A DNA stretch of 46,714 nucleotides from Clostridiales bacterium (GCA_004555155.1 SFJH01000012.1:1-46714), one strand, 5' to 3'; shown: positions 23,901-31,384, numbered from the stretch's first letter. Program-made: numbers and translations. Notes: generated by a model not told the origin, from the sequence alone.

Positions 23901-25718
23901 ATGCGGGGCGTCGGATACTTCGCCGCGGCCAACGCCCGCGTGCAGGCAGGCTGCGACCGCACCCAATTCCTGGGCCACGGGTCGATTCAATTCCCCGAGG
24001 GCATTGCGGAAGCTCATGAGCGCTCGGGCGGCTGGGTGCTGAACGTCCCTGCGGAGCTGCATGCGGACGTGCCGATGCGTTCGGATTGGGTGATCGGCGC
24101 GGCGCAGGAAGCGCAGCAGGCCTATGCCCGCGTGCGCGGCTTCTATGCCCGACCGGAATACGAGGGCGTGCGCTTCAGCGCAATGAACGAATGGAAGCGG
24201 AGAATGGACCGGCTGACGGTGGAAACGCCCGACCCCATGGTGAATCATCTGGCGAACGGCTGGCTGCTGCACCAGACGCTGACGTCCCGCGTCCGTGGGA
24301 GAACGGGACTGTATCAGCCCGGCGGCGCATACGGCTTTCGGGATCAGCTCCAGGACATGCTCGCCCTGCTGCCCTCCGAACCGGAGCGGGTTCGCGCGCA
24401 TATCCTGCGCTGCGCCGCCCATCAATTCGAGGACGGCGACGTGATGCATTGGTGGCACGAACCCTGGCTTGGCGTGCGCACGCGCATCAGCGACGATATG
24501 CTGTTCCTGCCCTATGTCACGGCGCAGTACGTGACCTGGACGCAGGATCGGGCCATTCTGAAGGAAGAGATCCATTATCTGGAGAATGTCGAAATCCCGG
24601 AGGGAAAGGAGGACAGGTTTTGTGAGATGCGCCCCGGCGCGATGCGGGAAACGCTGCACGCGCACTGCATGCGCGCCTTCCGGCGCGCTGCGGTGACGGG
24701 CGCGCACGGACTGGCGCTGATGGGCTGCGGCGACTGGAACGACGGCATGAACCGCGTCGGCGCACAGGGCAGGGGAGAGAGCATATGGCTCACGGAATTC
24801 CTGGCAGCCTGCGCCGCCGATTACGCGAAGATTGCGCCGGAAGCCGCCGACCGGGCCTGGCTGCTGTCGCTTTCGGATCGAATGAGCGCTGCCGTGGAGG
24901 AGAGCGGTTGGGATGGAGAATGGTATCTGCGAGCTTTTACGGATGATGGAACGCCGCTCGGAGGCGCGCAGGGCGAGGTCTGCCGGATCGATGCGATTTC
25001 ACAGGCGTGGGCGGTGCTGGCCGGACTGGATGAGGCGCGGTGCGCAAAGGCCGTCGATTCCGCCTGGCGCATGCTGGTGGACGAGCAGACCGGCGTGGTT
25101 CGGCTGCTCACGCCGCCCTTCGACGGCGACGCTGTCGATCCCGGTTATATCCGGGGTTATCCCAAAGGCGTGCGGGAAAACGGCGCGCAGTACACCCATG
25201 CCGCCTGCTGGCTTCTGCTGGCGCTGATCCGCCGCGGCGACGCGGGCCGCGCGCACCGCATGCTGAGAATGCTGCTGCCGACGACGCACTCGGATACGCC
25301 GGAGAAGGCGCGCATCTATCGCGTGGAGCCCTACGTGCTGGCAGCGGACGTCTACGACGGCGCGCACGCCGGCCGCGGCGGCTGGACGTGGTATACCGGT
25401 TCCGCCGCGTGGCTGTACCGATGTATACTGGAGATGATCGGCTTCGAGCGGCAGGGCATGCGCGTGCGCGTCTGCGCGCTGCTGGGAGACTGGCCCGCGG
25501 CTGCCGTCACCGTGCAATGCGGCGCATCCAGGTATCGCCTGATTTCCCGAAAAGACGTGCACGGCATTGCGCTGGACGGCGAACCCGTGCCGGGAGAATG
25601 GATCGAGCTGCGCGACGATGGCTGTGATCACGAAGCCGTCTTCCCGCCGCGAACGCCCGGACAGCCGGACATGCAGAAGTCCTCCGGGCATTTACAAAAG
25701 ACGGCGCATGTGCTGTAA
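17961..25718 (+). CDS. Cyclic beta-1,2-glucan synthase (GT84 + GH94)
   Basis: A 2,585-residue membrane enzyme of the NdvB/Cgs type, slightly shorter than the roughly 2,800-residue proteobacterial members. It polymerises UDP-glucose into beta-1,2-glucan, cyclises it and trims length with its phosphorylase domain. The start at 17961 has GGGAGG upstream. Order: N-terminal region with membrane helices near 379-420; GT84 domain with D584-A-D586 (LDADTRFLPGT), SHDLIEG and the QxxRW-like RLNRWTRGDWQLL (near 725-737); helices near 766-806 and 869-905; a glycoamylase-like domain (from about 960, TSPTNIGLYLMS and WHGHLYNWYDV); then the GH94 part, with FLWSGNSRSGRLT and the catalytic aspartate motif GDWNDGMN (D2258/D2261). 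The export and modification genes known from rhizobia are absent here. The function is well supported; the biological use in a Clostridium-like cell is not known. Confidence 0.9.
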   Translation: MNLIAGLNRLRRARGRIEPSIHAAPEADDYALARRMRALAVQLRVDGRGALRLPGSAAGSLRDRIAEAEALHAGCVDGGAALERLLQDARLMESCAAQAHRDGVRGLPTAGGTARIARVLDALCGEGDLLLTRERLLLAIASFDDVQSLEMAELWAVPEAVRVCLSWAYLRAARDAVEIAKERRAAERWAEGGDVNFAHRAPAFFEHALRLMNDREDAQRYDTLERLLLERGSCPEQVVQEAHGQESVVRMRLENLLAGKRLIDALDWQQCFSELSAVEQELRFDPSDVYGAMEEDSRAAVRREVAALARRMKLGELTVARHAVRAAQEAAEGHAPESQRTVCYWLYEDEGRAELAKRMGGTDVTLPKRVPDPTGRRSALGIAGLFFALYGLYLAAVHSIWFAMMGIPLAWCAAMALVGRWFPSFVKPAKLLKLKIDRVPDELRTLVVMPVLLSSVERAEQICDQFESLGCLEKDENIQYLILGDFADAESKRLPEDEEIVECMRARIRRMNDRAGREQYFYLHRERKLLEIDGRWMGRDRKRGALMDLNRLLLNAEGAEEAFRAEGAACDSLRNRFRYVLTLDADTRFLPGTVQRLIGTLAHPLNAARTEDGARRGYAVLQPRMEMTAGACVNGFVRLFAGNGGLDSYPSSASGFWQDATGAGLYGGKGLYDVRAFMESLDGALPEGRILSHDLIEGTLAKAAQVTDVCFYDGFPATMGSYLKRLNRWTRGDWQLLPVMLSAKRYPPDGRRLSVAERMRMLDNLLRSLWAPTLLGLLIQAVWMGHGDALTLGLLLAYWTPIVQMFNGDPLKWRRATAELAMLPATAGCAVDAVLRTLWRLVFTKKHLLDWVTSADSEKSANSPALSNRIAAILLIPGLFVPGWALTAVAMGALFLVGPGWIRDMEGDAPRQELNADDAALLMELARDTWRFFEKYVTEKNNHLPPDNVQVDPDAGAADRTSPTNIGLYLMSCVSARTLGLIGEDELERRLDGALHSLERMEKWHGHLYNWYDVTALRPLNPRYVSSVDSGNLAAALLLCASAAEGHPTLSQRMRALARQMDFEPLYDRERGLFRIGVDVERDRASDSHYDLLASESRILSYTAMMLGQVPLKHWAKLARTAVYTENGPSLASWSGTMFEYLMPELIMHAPENTLLGQAMRSAVAAQRALGRRRCRPWGVSESGYYAFDMHLNYQYRAFGLRALALGGQAQENVVAPYASVLAAFADPAAVAENVVAMENLGWRGECGLYEAADYLHAAPDGRPRLVKSYMAHHQGMALCALCNVLTDRSLNRAFQRIPEARALELLLEERPLKDRRRKPCRETAPQARTRVPQQRDDRTARPERRLVESHLLGGAGATALVTADGCVHYQRNGVQATRFGGDLLNRTDGACVHLRRERTGEAVILGGSAVYSPGGAVMTCSLGDLQCEMRLCVSPEDGALFKRISLRNASLISETVRVADCAPAALGTPADMLAHPVFRHLFVESRRAARCAVALERRSRGEEAPCPALVHLVNAPGSLSCETDYERLVGRMGSTQRPDGVEWKMSGATGTVLNPCTALQSVLTLAPGQTVQMHFAYGLVESENVGAWIERNFSEAMPERAEQLSAMQARAMLGFIGLEPRRANLLQRMSALLYDGHLAGAAGLHRGEAESVSRETLWTLGISGDLPVLLVRADRTESLKTVREAIRAHELYRTLGVNVDLALINEHGNDYEQPVRDALSDLIAFSHLNDLRGAPGGVHLLDGESLTKAQRLALHRAAVVDVDASQDFYMQVRRALTVLDVPSRKAVRMQPGESRLSAMHTANGFGGFLADGRYAIDVLPEETTPAPWSNLMANDDFGVLLTERGGGFLWSGNSRSGRLTAFANDVLSEGWGWMLYLVNEDSGEFLPLLPGAHPQTPFRVVYGAAETIYRFDTEALSCETALCVRADAPELRVHITLRSSSGGRFRLVGFVDWLMGADARDASFVRTWNRDGACFAVGAMRGVGYFAAANARVQAGCDRTQFLGHGSIQFPEGIAEAHERSGGWVLNVPAELHADVPMRSDWVIGAAQEAQQAYARVRGFYARPEYEGVRFSAMNEWKRRMDRLTVETPDPMVNHLANGWLLHQTLTSRVRGRTGLYQPGGAYGFRDQLQDMLALLPSEPERVRAHILRCAAHQFEDGDVMHWWHEPWLGVRTRISDDMLFLPYVTAQYVTWTQDRAILKEEIHYLENVEIPEGKEDRFCEMRPGAMRETLHAHCMRAFRRAAVTGAHGLALMGCGDWNDGMNRVGAQGRGESIWLTEFLAACAADYAKIAPEAADRAWLLSLSDRMSAAVEESGWDGEWYLRAFTDDGTPLGGAQGEVCRIDAISQAWAVLAGLDEARCAKAVDSAWRMLVDEQTGVVRLLTPPFDGDAVDPGYIRGYPKGVRENGAQYTHAACWLLLALIRRGDAGRAHRMLRMLLPTTHSDTPEKARIYRVEPYVLAADVYDGAHAGRGGWTWYTGSAAWLYRCILEMIGFERQGMRVRVCALLGDWPAAAVTVQCGASRYRLISRKDVHGIALDGEPVPGEWIELRDDGCDHEAVFPPRTPGQPDMQKSSGHLQKTAHVL

Positions 25719-25728
25719 TCCCAAAAAG

Positions 25729-25763
25729 AGGATCGGCTTCCCATCCGGTGGAAGCCGATCCTC
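25729..25763. terminator. Bidirectional terminator, synthase/YitT
   Basis: A perfect 14-bp stem (25729-25742 with 25750-25763) and a 7-base loop. On the minus strand it runs into TTTTTGGG, so it best terminates the yitT-like gene; the plus-strand tail (ATGATTT) is weaker. Confidence 0.9.
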
Positions 25764-25840
25764 ATGATTTGCAGATTGCCAGGACAGGTTCATCCGGGGC
25801 CAAGGGAGATGATCCTCCCAGATCCTCGCAGTTCTCCCCG

Positions 25841-26686
25841 TCATCCCTGTTCCTTGAAGCCCTCGCCGAGCACCTCGTGGGCCTTGTTGGCGATGACGAA
25901 GGCGGAAGGATCGATGGAAAAGACGATGCGGCGCAGCTGCATGGCTTCGAAGCGGTTGACGACGCAGAGCAGCACCTGCTTGTCCCTGCCGCTGTACATG
26001 CCCTTGCCGGAGAAGGCGGTGACGCCGCGCTCAAGCTCGTCCATCAGGCGGCGGGCGATATCCTCGGAGCGGTCGGAGATGATGAAGTAGGAGTGCGCGC
26101 TGTTGGGGCCTTCCAGCACGAGATCCACCACGACGTTCATCATGAAGGCGCAGATCAGCGCGTACATGGCCGCCTGCTGGTCGAATACAAACGCAGAGGC
26201 CAGGATGACCAGGCCGTCCACGAGAAAGATGCCGACGCTGACGCGGACGGCGGGGAACCAGCGGTGAATCAGCGAGGCCAGCATGTCCGTGCCGCCGGTG
26301 GTGGCGCTGCCGCGGAGAATCAGGCCGAAGCCCGCTCCGCCCAGCACGCCGCCAAAGACGGTGGCCAGCAGCAGATCGTTCGTCGCGGAAGGAATGGGAA
26401 GATAGTCGATGAACAGGGAGAGCCCCAGCATGGCCAGCAGCGAACGCACGCCGAAGCGCAGTCCCAGCGTCTTCATGGAGAACAGAAACAGCGGAATGTT
26501 CAGGAGAATGCTGACCGTACCGACGCTGATATTGCAGAAGCTGTTCACCAGCTGACCGATGCCGGTGAAGCCGCCGGCGGCGATGTTGTTGGGAATCAGA
26601 TATAGATTGTAGGCGAAGGCGCAGCAGAGCAGTCCGATGAGGATCAGCGCTGTATTTTTCAATTCGGTGATCAGTTTTTCCCGCAT
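25841..26686 (-). CDS. YitT family membrane protein
   Basis: A 281-residue integral membrane protein. The N-terminal 180 residues carry about five helices with the family phrases LIPNNIAAGGFTGIGQLVN and LRGSATTGGTDMLA. The C-terminal 90 residues are the cytosolic DUF2179 domain (SYFIISDRSEDIARRL, RGVTAFSGKGMYSGRDKQVLLCVV, IDPSAFVIANKAHEVLGEGF). The start at 26686 has GGGAGG upstream. It has its own promoter and terminator. The family is common in Firmicutes, but its transported substrate is not established. Confidence 0.88.
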   Translation of the reverse strand: MREKLITELKNTALILIGLLCCAFAYNLYLIPNNIAAGGFTGIGQLVNSFCNISVGTVSILLNIPLFLFSMKTLGLRFGVRSLLAMLGLSLFIDYLPIPSATNDLLLATVFGGVLGGAGFGLILRGSATTGGTDMLASLIHRWFPAVRVSVGIFLVDGLVILASAFVFDQQAAMYALICAFMMNVVVDLVLEGPNSAHSYFIISDRSEDIARRLMDELERGVTAFSGKGMYSGRDKQVLLCVVNRFEAMQLRRIVFSIDPSAFVIANKAHEVLGEGFKEQG

Positions 26687-26728
26687 GGTCGAACCTCCCG
26701 CAGAGCGATGGAAACTGGAATACGAATT

Positions 26729-26757
26729 ATTTTATCACATTTTGCCCCAAAATGCAA
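26729..26757 (-). promoter_or_regulatory. Promoter of the YitT gene
   Basis: Minus strand: TTGCAT (26757-26752), a 17-bp spacer and TAAAAT (26734-26729). The spacer holds the dyad ATTTTG-CCC-CAAAAT, a possible operator. Confidence 0.65.
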
Positions 26758-26839
26758 TTTCGGAACCCATTTCCCGGGAGAATCATAGGAATAAATGATC
26801 GGAATCGATCAATTCCTTTCTTGAAAAGGAGTGTGGACT

Positions 26840-27112
26840 ATGAACTGTGGCTTCCGACCGCTGTATCCGCCGCCGGGCGACTGCTGTGAACGGGAAAACT
26901 GCGTGCGCATGCCCCTGTTTAACGCCGAATCGTGCTGTTCACACCGGGAGCACTGCGGATGCGCCCAGACCGTGCGTCTGGAGAATCCCTGCTGCCCCGG
27001 CGAGTGCGCGGACATTACGCTGAGCGTAGACAGCTGCGGCAACCTGGTGATCTGCATCCGCCGCGATCATTCGAGGTGCGACTGCCATCACGGGCCGAAA
27101 CATCACTGCTGA
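26840..27112 (+). CDS. Cys-rich 90-residue protein, unknown function
   Basis: The 90 residues include 16 cysteines, several as CC pairs (GDCCEREN, SCCSHREHCGC, NPCCPGEC), and a His/Cys-rich tail (CDCHHGPKHHC). The ATG at 26840 has AAAAGGAG upstream. Between residues 60 and 80 there is a short normal beta-like stretch (ADITLSVDSCGNLVICIRR). There is no signal peptide. Cys pairs and His clusters suggest metal binding, or disulfide or dityrosine-type crosslinking as in spore-coat proteins; the spore-forming background favours the second. It is monocistronic, ended by a strong hairpin. I know of no named family, and no clear sigma-A promoter precedes it, which would suit expression from a sporulation sigma factor (inference). 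Confidence 0.7.
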   Translation: MNCGFRPLYPPPGDCCERENCVRMPLFNAESCCSHREHCGCAQTVRLENPCCPGECADITLSVDSCGNLVICIRRDHSRCDCHHGPKHHC

Positions 27113-27125
27113 GCCCTACAGAAGC

Positions 27126-27153
27126 GGGGCGTCTGCGCATGCGCAGACGCCCC
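27126..27153. terminator. Terminator-like palindrome after the Cys-rich gene
   Basis: A perfect dyad of 13-bp arms (GGGGCGTCTGCGC at 27126-27138, right arm 27141-27153). No U-tract follows, but its position 13 bases after the stop fits a terminator. Confidence 0.7.
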
Positions 27154-27172
27154 GGATTTGATCCGAACAGCA

Positions 27173-27200
27173 CGGCCGCCGGTTTGAAAACCGGCGGCCG
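27173..27200. terminator. Second palindrome, probable glpK terminator
   Basis: A perfect dyad of 13-bp arms (CGGCCGCCGGTTT at 27173-27185, right arm 27188-27200). It lies 35 bases beyond the end of the convergent glpK gene. There is no U-tract on either strand. Confidence 0.55.
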
Positions 27201-27235
27201 ATGAATTTGGAAGCGTTCGGCAATCCGCCGAGCGG

Positions 27236-28729
27236 TCAGTCGTCACAATCCGCCCAGCCCTGGCTGCGATCCACTGCGCGCTGCCACTGCTTGAGCAGGC
27301 GCGCCCGGGTGGCCTCGTCCATATTGGGTGCGAATTCGCGGTCAGGCGCCTGGAGCTGGTTCAGGTCGTTGTCGTTCCACAGGCCCACTGCGCGGCCCGC
27401 CAGCATGGCGGCGCCCATGGCGGTGGTCTCGATGACCTTGGGGCGCAGCACGCGCACGCCCAGGATGTCCGCCTGGAACTGCATCAGGAAGTTGTTGGCG
27501 CTCGCGCCGCCGTCCACGCGCAGCACGGTGGACTTCATGCTGGAGTCGGAGGCCATGGCGGTGATCACATCCGCGGACTGATAGGCGATGGCTTCCAGCG
27601 CCGCGCGGACGATGTGGGCGCGGCCGGTGCCGCGGGTCAGGCCGACGATGGTGCCGCGGCTGTACATATCCCAGTGGGGCGCGCCCAGACCGGTGAAGGC
27701 GGGCACGAAATAGACATTGCCGTTGTCCGGCACCTCCATGGCGACGGCCTCGGTCTCGGAGGCCTTGGTCACCAGCTTCATCTCGTCGCGCAGCCACTGA
27801 ACCACCGCGCCGCCGACAAACACGCTGCCCTCCAGCGCGTAGCGGGGCTGGCCGTCCAGCCGCCAGCCGATGGTGGTGCACAGATTGTTCTGGGACTTGA
27901 CGGGATTCTTGCCGGTGTTCATCAGCACGAAGCAGCCGGTGCCGTATGTATTCTTGCACATGCCGGGAGCGAAGCAGCCCTGGCCGAATAGCGCGGCGTG
28001 CTGGTCTCCGGCGAGGGAGGCGATGGGAATCTCGCGGCCGAGGATGCTCTTGTCCAGATAGCCGACCACCTGGGAGCTGTCCACCACCTCGGGCAGCACC
28101 TGAGCGGGGATGTTCATGGCCTGCAGCAGCTTCTCATCCCAGCGCTGCTCGTAGATGTTGTAGAGCATGGTGCGGGCGGCGTTGGTGGCGTCGGTGACGT
28201 GCACATGCGTGGAGGAGAGGTTCCAGGCGAGGAAGCTGTCGATGGTGCCGAAGCACAGCTCGCCGTTGGCGGCCCGCTCGCGGGAGCCGGGAATGGCGTC
28301 CAGCATCCACTGCAGCTTCGTGCCGGAGAAGTAGGCGTCGGGGATCAGGCCGGTCTTGTCGCGCAGCATGTTGCCCAGGCCGTCCTTCTTCAGGCGCTCC
28401 ACCAGCGGCGCGGTGCGGCGGCACTGCCAGACGATGGCGTTGCAAAGGGGCTTGCCGGTGCTGCGCTCCCACAGAAGGGTGGTTTCGCGCTGGTTGGTGA
28501 TGCCGATGGCCGCGACGTCCGCCACGTCGATGCCGGCTTTTTCCACGGCCAGCTTCAGCGCGTTGATCTGGCTGTCGAGGATGTCCTGCGGACGGTGCTC
28601 GACCCAGCCGGGCTTGGGATAGATCTGCGGAAATTCGATGCCATGCGAAGCGATGAGGTTGGCGTGCTCATCGAATACGACGGCGCGGGAGCTGGTGGTA
28701 CCCTGATCCAGCGCGATGATGTACTTCAT
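27236..28729 (-). CDS. glpK: Glycerol kinase
   Basis: A 497-residue FGGY-family kinase making sn-glycerol 3-phosphate from glycerol and ATP, feeding lipid synthesis and glycolysis. Signatures are the N-terminal phosphate loop ALDQGTTSSRAVVFD, GITNQRETTLLWER, NAIVWQCRRT, AGDQHAALFGQGCF, and the C-terminal FGGY signature region with VDGGASANNFLMQFQADIL. The length is typical. The start has AAGGAGG upstream. The loop before AGDQ reads SILGREIPIAS, with no histidine where several Gram-positive GlpKs carry the HPr-phosphorylated His (HFYG in Enterococcus), so direct PTS control may be missing. No glpF or glpO is adjacent. It lies 81 bases behind the acidic-protein gene, separated by a terminator; no clear promoter of its own was found. 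Confidence 0.95.
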   Translation of the reverse strand: MKYIIALDQGTTSSRAVVFDEHANLIASHGIEFPQIYPKPGWVEHRPQDILDSQINALKLAVEKAGIDVADVAAIGITNQRETTLLWERSTGKPLCNAIVWQCRRTAPLVERLKKDGLGNMLRDKTGLIPDAYFSGTKLQWMLDAIPGSRERAANGELCFGTIDSFLAWNLSSTHVHVTDATNAARTMLYNIYEQRWDEKLLQAMNIPAQVLPEVVDSSQVVGYLDKSILGREIPIASLAGDQHAALFGQGCFAPGMCKNTYGTGCFVLMNTGKNPVKSQNNLCTTIGWRLDGQPRYALEGSVFVGGAVVQWLRDEMKLVTKASETEAVAMEVPDNGNVYFVPAFTGLGAPHWDMYSRGTIVGLTRGTGRAHIVRAALEAIAYQSADVITAMASDSSMKSTVLRVDGGASANNFLMQFQADILGVRVLRPKVIETTAMGAAMLAGRAVGLWNDNDLNQLQAPDREFAPNMDEATRARLLKQWQRAVDRSQGWADCDD

Positions 28730-28754
28730 GTTCCTTCCTCCTTGGTAAAATCGC

Positions 28755-28786
28755 TATAAAAAGGGCTGCCGGTGTGGACAGCCCTT
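28755..28786 (-). terminator. Terminator of the acidic-protein gene
   Basis: Minus strand: an AAGGGCTG/CAGCCCTT stem (28786-28779 with 28768-28761) ending in TTTTTAT. It separates the gene from glpK. Confidence 0.8.
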
Positions 28787-28810
28787 ATAATGGAACGAAT
28801 GGACAGGCCA

Positions 28811-31384
28811 TCAACCCACATTCGCCGACGTTGCGGCGGGAGCTTCCGAGCTCACGGGAGCCTGCGTCGCGGGCGCCTCGGTGGAGGGCGCCTGCGTGGG
28901 CTCGTCCGTGGGTTCGAGGGTCGGAATGACCTCCGTCGGAGCGGGGGTGACTGCGGTGATGGTTTCCTCCTGGCTCACCTGCTTGAGCTTGTGGCTCGGG
29001 AACAGCGCGTCGAAGACCGCCGGAGCCTTGTTGTAGTGGTGCTCAAACACGGAATCAAGAGAGAACACGTTGAAATAGTCCAGGAAATTCAGCGCGAAGA
29101 TCACGATCAGGACGCACAGGATGAACGTGAACAGCGCCTTGAAGAAGCCGATGATGTGGGAGCCGAGCGGACGATCGTCGTCATCGTCGTCCTCCTCGTC
29201 GTCATCCTCATCCTCATCGTCATAGTCGTCGTACTCATCGTACTCGTCTTCTTCGTCGTCATCCTCGTCGCCTTCTTCGTCGTCCTCGTCATCCTCGTCC
29301 TCGTCATACTTGACGGAGCGGGACTTTTTGCCGAACAGACCGCGGCGGGCTTTTCTGGAGCGGGGAGCGTCGTCCTCCTCCTCGTCGTCCTCGTCGTCCT
29401 CGTCGTCCTCGTCATCCTCGTCCTCGTCGTCGTATTCGTCCTCATCCTCTTCGTCTTCATCCCGGGCTGCGCGCTTTTTGTGGAAGAAGGAGAAGCCGCG
29501 CTTCTCGGGGACGTCGTCCTCATCCTCGTCCTCGTCGTCGCTGTCGTCATCGTCGGGTTCGGCGACAGGGACGGGTTCCTCCGCACGGCGGCTGGCGGAA
29601 ATGGGCTTGAAGATGCGGGTGGGCTCGTCGGCCACATCCAGGCTGGCGGCGGGAGTCTCCGGCAGAACTTCGGATTCTTCCGGCGCGGGCTCGTCGATCT
29701 TGAAGAGTACGGGCTGGGCAACCTCGGCGGCGCGGGCGGCTTCCTCGGCAATGGCGGCTTCGGCAGCGCGGGCGGCTTCCTCGGCGGCGCGGGCGGCTTC
29801 TTCCGCAGCGCGCTGCTTCGCAGCCTCCTCGGCGGCCAGGCGCTCGGCAAGCTCGCGGCGCTCGCGGCGGGTCATGCCCTTGGATTCCAGACCGGCAGCC
29901 ATCTGCTCGGTCATATCGATACTGACTCTGTTCTTCTCGTCCATGTCGGATCCTCCTTCAATGTCGGCCGCATCCGCGAACAGGCGTTTTGCGGGACGCG
30001 CCGGTTCCTGCGTTCGGGCAGGGGAATTTCGATGATTGCGGTTCGGGAAGAGCACATCCTCCCCGGAATCGGGTTCGTCGGATACATCGACGGCGCTGTC
30101 ACTGCTCAGGCCCTTCCAGTCAAGGTCCTCGGAATCCGACTGATCCAGATTGAGCCATTCCGCATCGGAGTCATCCGCCTCCGCATCGTCGGAAGAGGGC
30201 TCGTCGTCCTCGCGCACGATGAACAGACTCAGGAATCTGCGGAAGCCGGACGGCCGGGACGCGCTGTCGCCGTCCTCTTCATCGTCCTCGCTGTCCTCCT
30301 CGTCGTCCTCGTCATCCTCGTCCTCGTCGAAGCCGTCGTTGGAATCTCCGAAGCCGAAGTCCCGGGATTCACCGTCGCCGGGTTCGGCGGATTCTGCTTC
30401 GTCGGCAGGGGCGTCAAAGATGTCCTCCACATCCGCCGGTTCAGCGACGTCTTCCGGCAGGGCAACGTCTTCCGGCAGGGCGACATCTTCCGGCAGGGCG
30501 ACGTCTTCCGGCGCTGCGACGTCTTCCGGTACGGCGACGTTTTCCGGTTCGCCGATATCCTCCGGCTCGGGCAGATCCTCCGAAGCGGCGGCCTCCGGCT
30601 CAGGAACCGCTTCATCGGGCGCATCTCCGGGGAACTCTTCGGCGACGTAATTGTCGTCCGCGTAGTCCGAGTCGTCAAAATCAAAATCGGTTTCTTCCTG
30701 CTTTTTCTTCCAGCCGAAGAGCTTTCTGCGCTTCCTGGGGGCTTCCGGCTCATCGGATTCGTCGGGCGCAGGCGCATCCGCCTCGTCCAATCCGGCGTCG
30801 TCCGGCGCCTCGTCGCCGTCATCATCCGGGAAGTCGTCCTCGTCATCCTCTATATCGTCCTTTTTCCTGCCGCGGCGGAGCTTGCCCCAGGCGCTGCGGA
30901 AGATGGACACCATGGAATCAAAGGGATTGGGATCGCCGTCCTCCTCATCCTCGTCGTCGACATCCTCGTCATACAGGGCGTCGTCCTCGTCGTCGGAAAG
31001 ATCCTCGTCCGGACGAAGCTCCGCCGGGCGCTCGTCCGCCGGTTCGGGCTCGTCCAGGACGTCTTCGGGTTCGGCAGGGATTTCCGTGGGTTCGCTTGCC
31101 GCTTCAGGCTCGTCGGCGGGCGGCTCAGCCGGAGCGGGCTCGTCGGCCGACGGCGCGGCGGGCTGAACCGGAGCGGCCTCCGCCGCGCGTTCAACGGGCC
31201 TTTCGATGCGTTCCGCCGGAGGCTCGACGGGATTGGGCTGCGGTTTTATACCGGAGCGCGGCGCAGGTGTTCGCACGTGCGGCGCGTCGTCATCGCTCCG
31301 GTTCTGGCGCTGCTTGAATTGCTCGTGCCTGCGCCGGAGTTCGTCAAAGTCCATGGATGGGCTGTTATCCCCATTACGATTCAT
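28811..31384 (-). CDS. Giant acidic low-complexity single-pass membrane protein
   Basis: An 857-residue protein of unknown function. The N-terminus (MDFDELRRRHEQFKQRQ) is helical and basic-acidic; the following 730 residues are dominated by Asp, Glu, Pro and Ala, with poly-acid blocks broken by short basic-aromatic patches (KRRKLFGWKKKQ, RGFSFFHKKR, RRGLFGKKSR) that recur like modules. Residues about 340-390 hold six-residue repeats of the form VALPED. An Ala/Glu/Arg coiled-coil stretch (RRERRELAERLAAEEAAKQ) lies in the middle. One membrane segment near 748-770 (LFTFILCVLIVIFAL) is followed by an 83-residue Thr/Pro/Glu-rich tail, probably outside. The start at 31384 follows AGAGGCGG and a consensus promoter. 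It could be a scaffold, an envelope tether or a divalent-ion buffer; none is demonstrated. Confidence 0.75.
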   Translation of the reverse strand: MNRNGDNSPSMDFDELRRRHEQFKQRQNRSDDDAPHVRTPAPRSGIKPQPNPVEPPAERIERPVERAAEAAPVQPAAPSADEPAPAEPPADEPEAASEPTEIPAEPEDVLDEPEPADERPAELRPDEDLSDDEDDALYDEDVDDEDEEDGDPNPFDSMVSIFRSAWGKLRRGRKKDDIEDDEDDFPDDDGDEAPDDAGLDEADAPAPDESDEPEAPRKRRKLFGWKKKQEETDFDFDDSDYADDNYVAEEFPGDAPDEAVPEPEAAASEDLPEPEDIGEPENVAVPEDVAAPEDVALPEDVALPEDVALPEDVAEPADVEDIFDAPADEAESAEPGDGESRDFGFGDSNDGFDEDEDDEDDEEDSEDDEEDGDSASRPSGFRRFLSLFIVREDDEPSSDDAEADDSDAEWLNLDQSDSEDLDWKGLSSDSAVDVSDEPDSGEDVLFPNRNHRNSPARTQEPARPAKRLFADAADIEGGSDMDEKNRVSIDMTEQMAAGLESKGMTRRERRELAERLAAEEAAKQRAAEEAARAAEEAARAAEAAIAEEAARAAEVAQPVLFKIDEPAPEESEVLPETPAASLDVADEPTRIFKPISASRRAEEPVPVAEPDDDDSDDEDEDEDDVPEKRGFSFFHKKRAARDEDEEDEDEYDDEDEDDEDDEDDEDDEEEDDAPRSRKARRGLFGKKSRSVKYDEDEDDEDDEEGDEDDDEEDEYDEYDDYDDEDEDDDEEDDDDDDRPLGSHIIGFFKALFTFILCVLIVIFALNFLDYFNVFSLDSVFEHHYNKAPAVFDALFPSHKLKQVSQEETITAVTPAPTEVIPTLEPTDEPTQAPSTEAPATQAPVSSEAPAATSANVG
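30444..30569 (-). repeat. 18-bp tandem repeat inside the acidic-protein gene
   Basis: Six good copies and one decayed copy of an 18-base unit (plus-strand form GCGACGTCTTCCGGCAGG). It encodes the VALPED-type hexapeptide repeats, and nearly identical copies indicate recent expansion. Confidence 0.85.

Noticed and set aside
25748..26605. A 285-codon plus-strand frame over the YitT gene
   Set aside because: Shadow, rich in His/Gln/Gly with no motif; the minus frame is a clear YitT protein.
30444..30569. 18-bp repeats considered as a CRISPR or regulatory array
   Set aside because: They are in-frame coding repeats within the acidic protein with no spacers.
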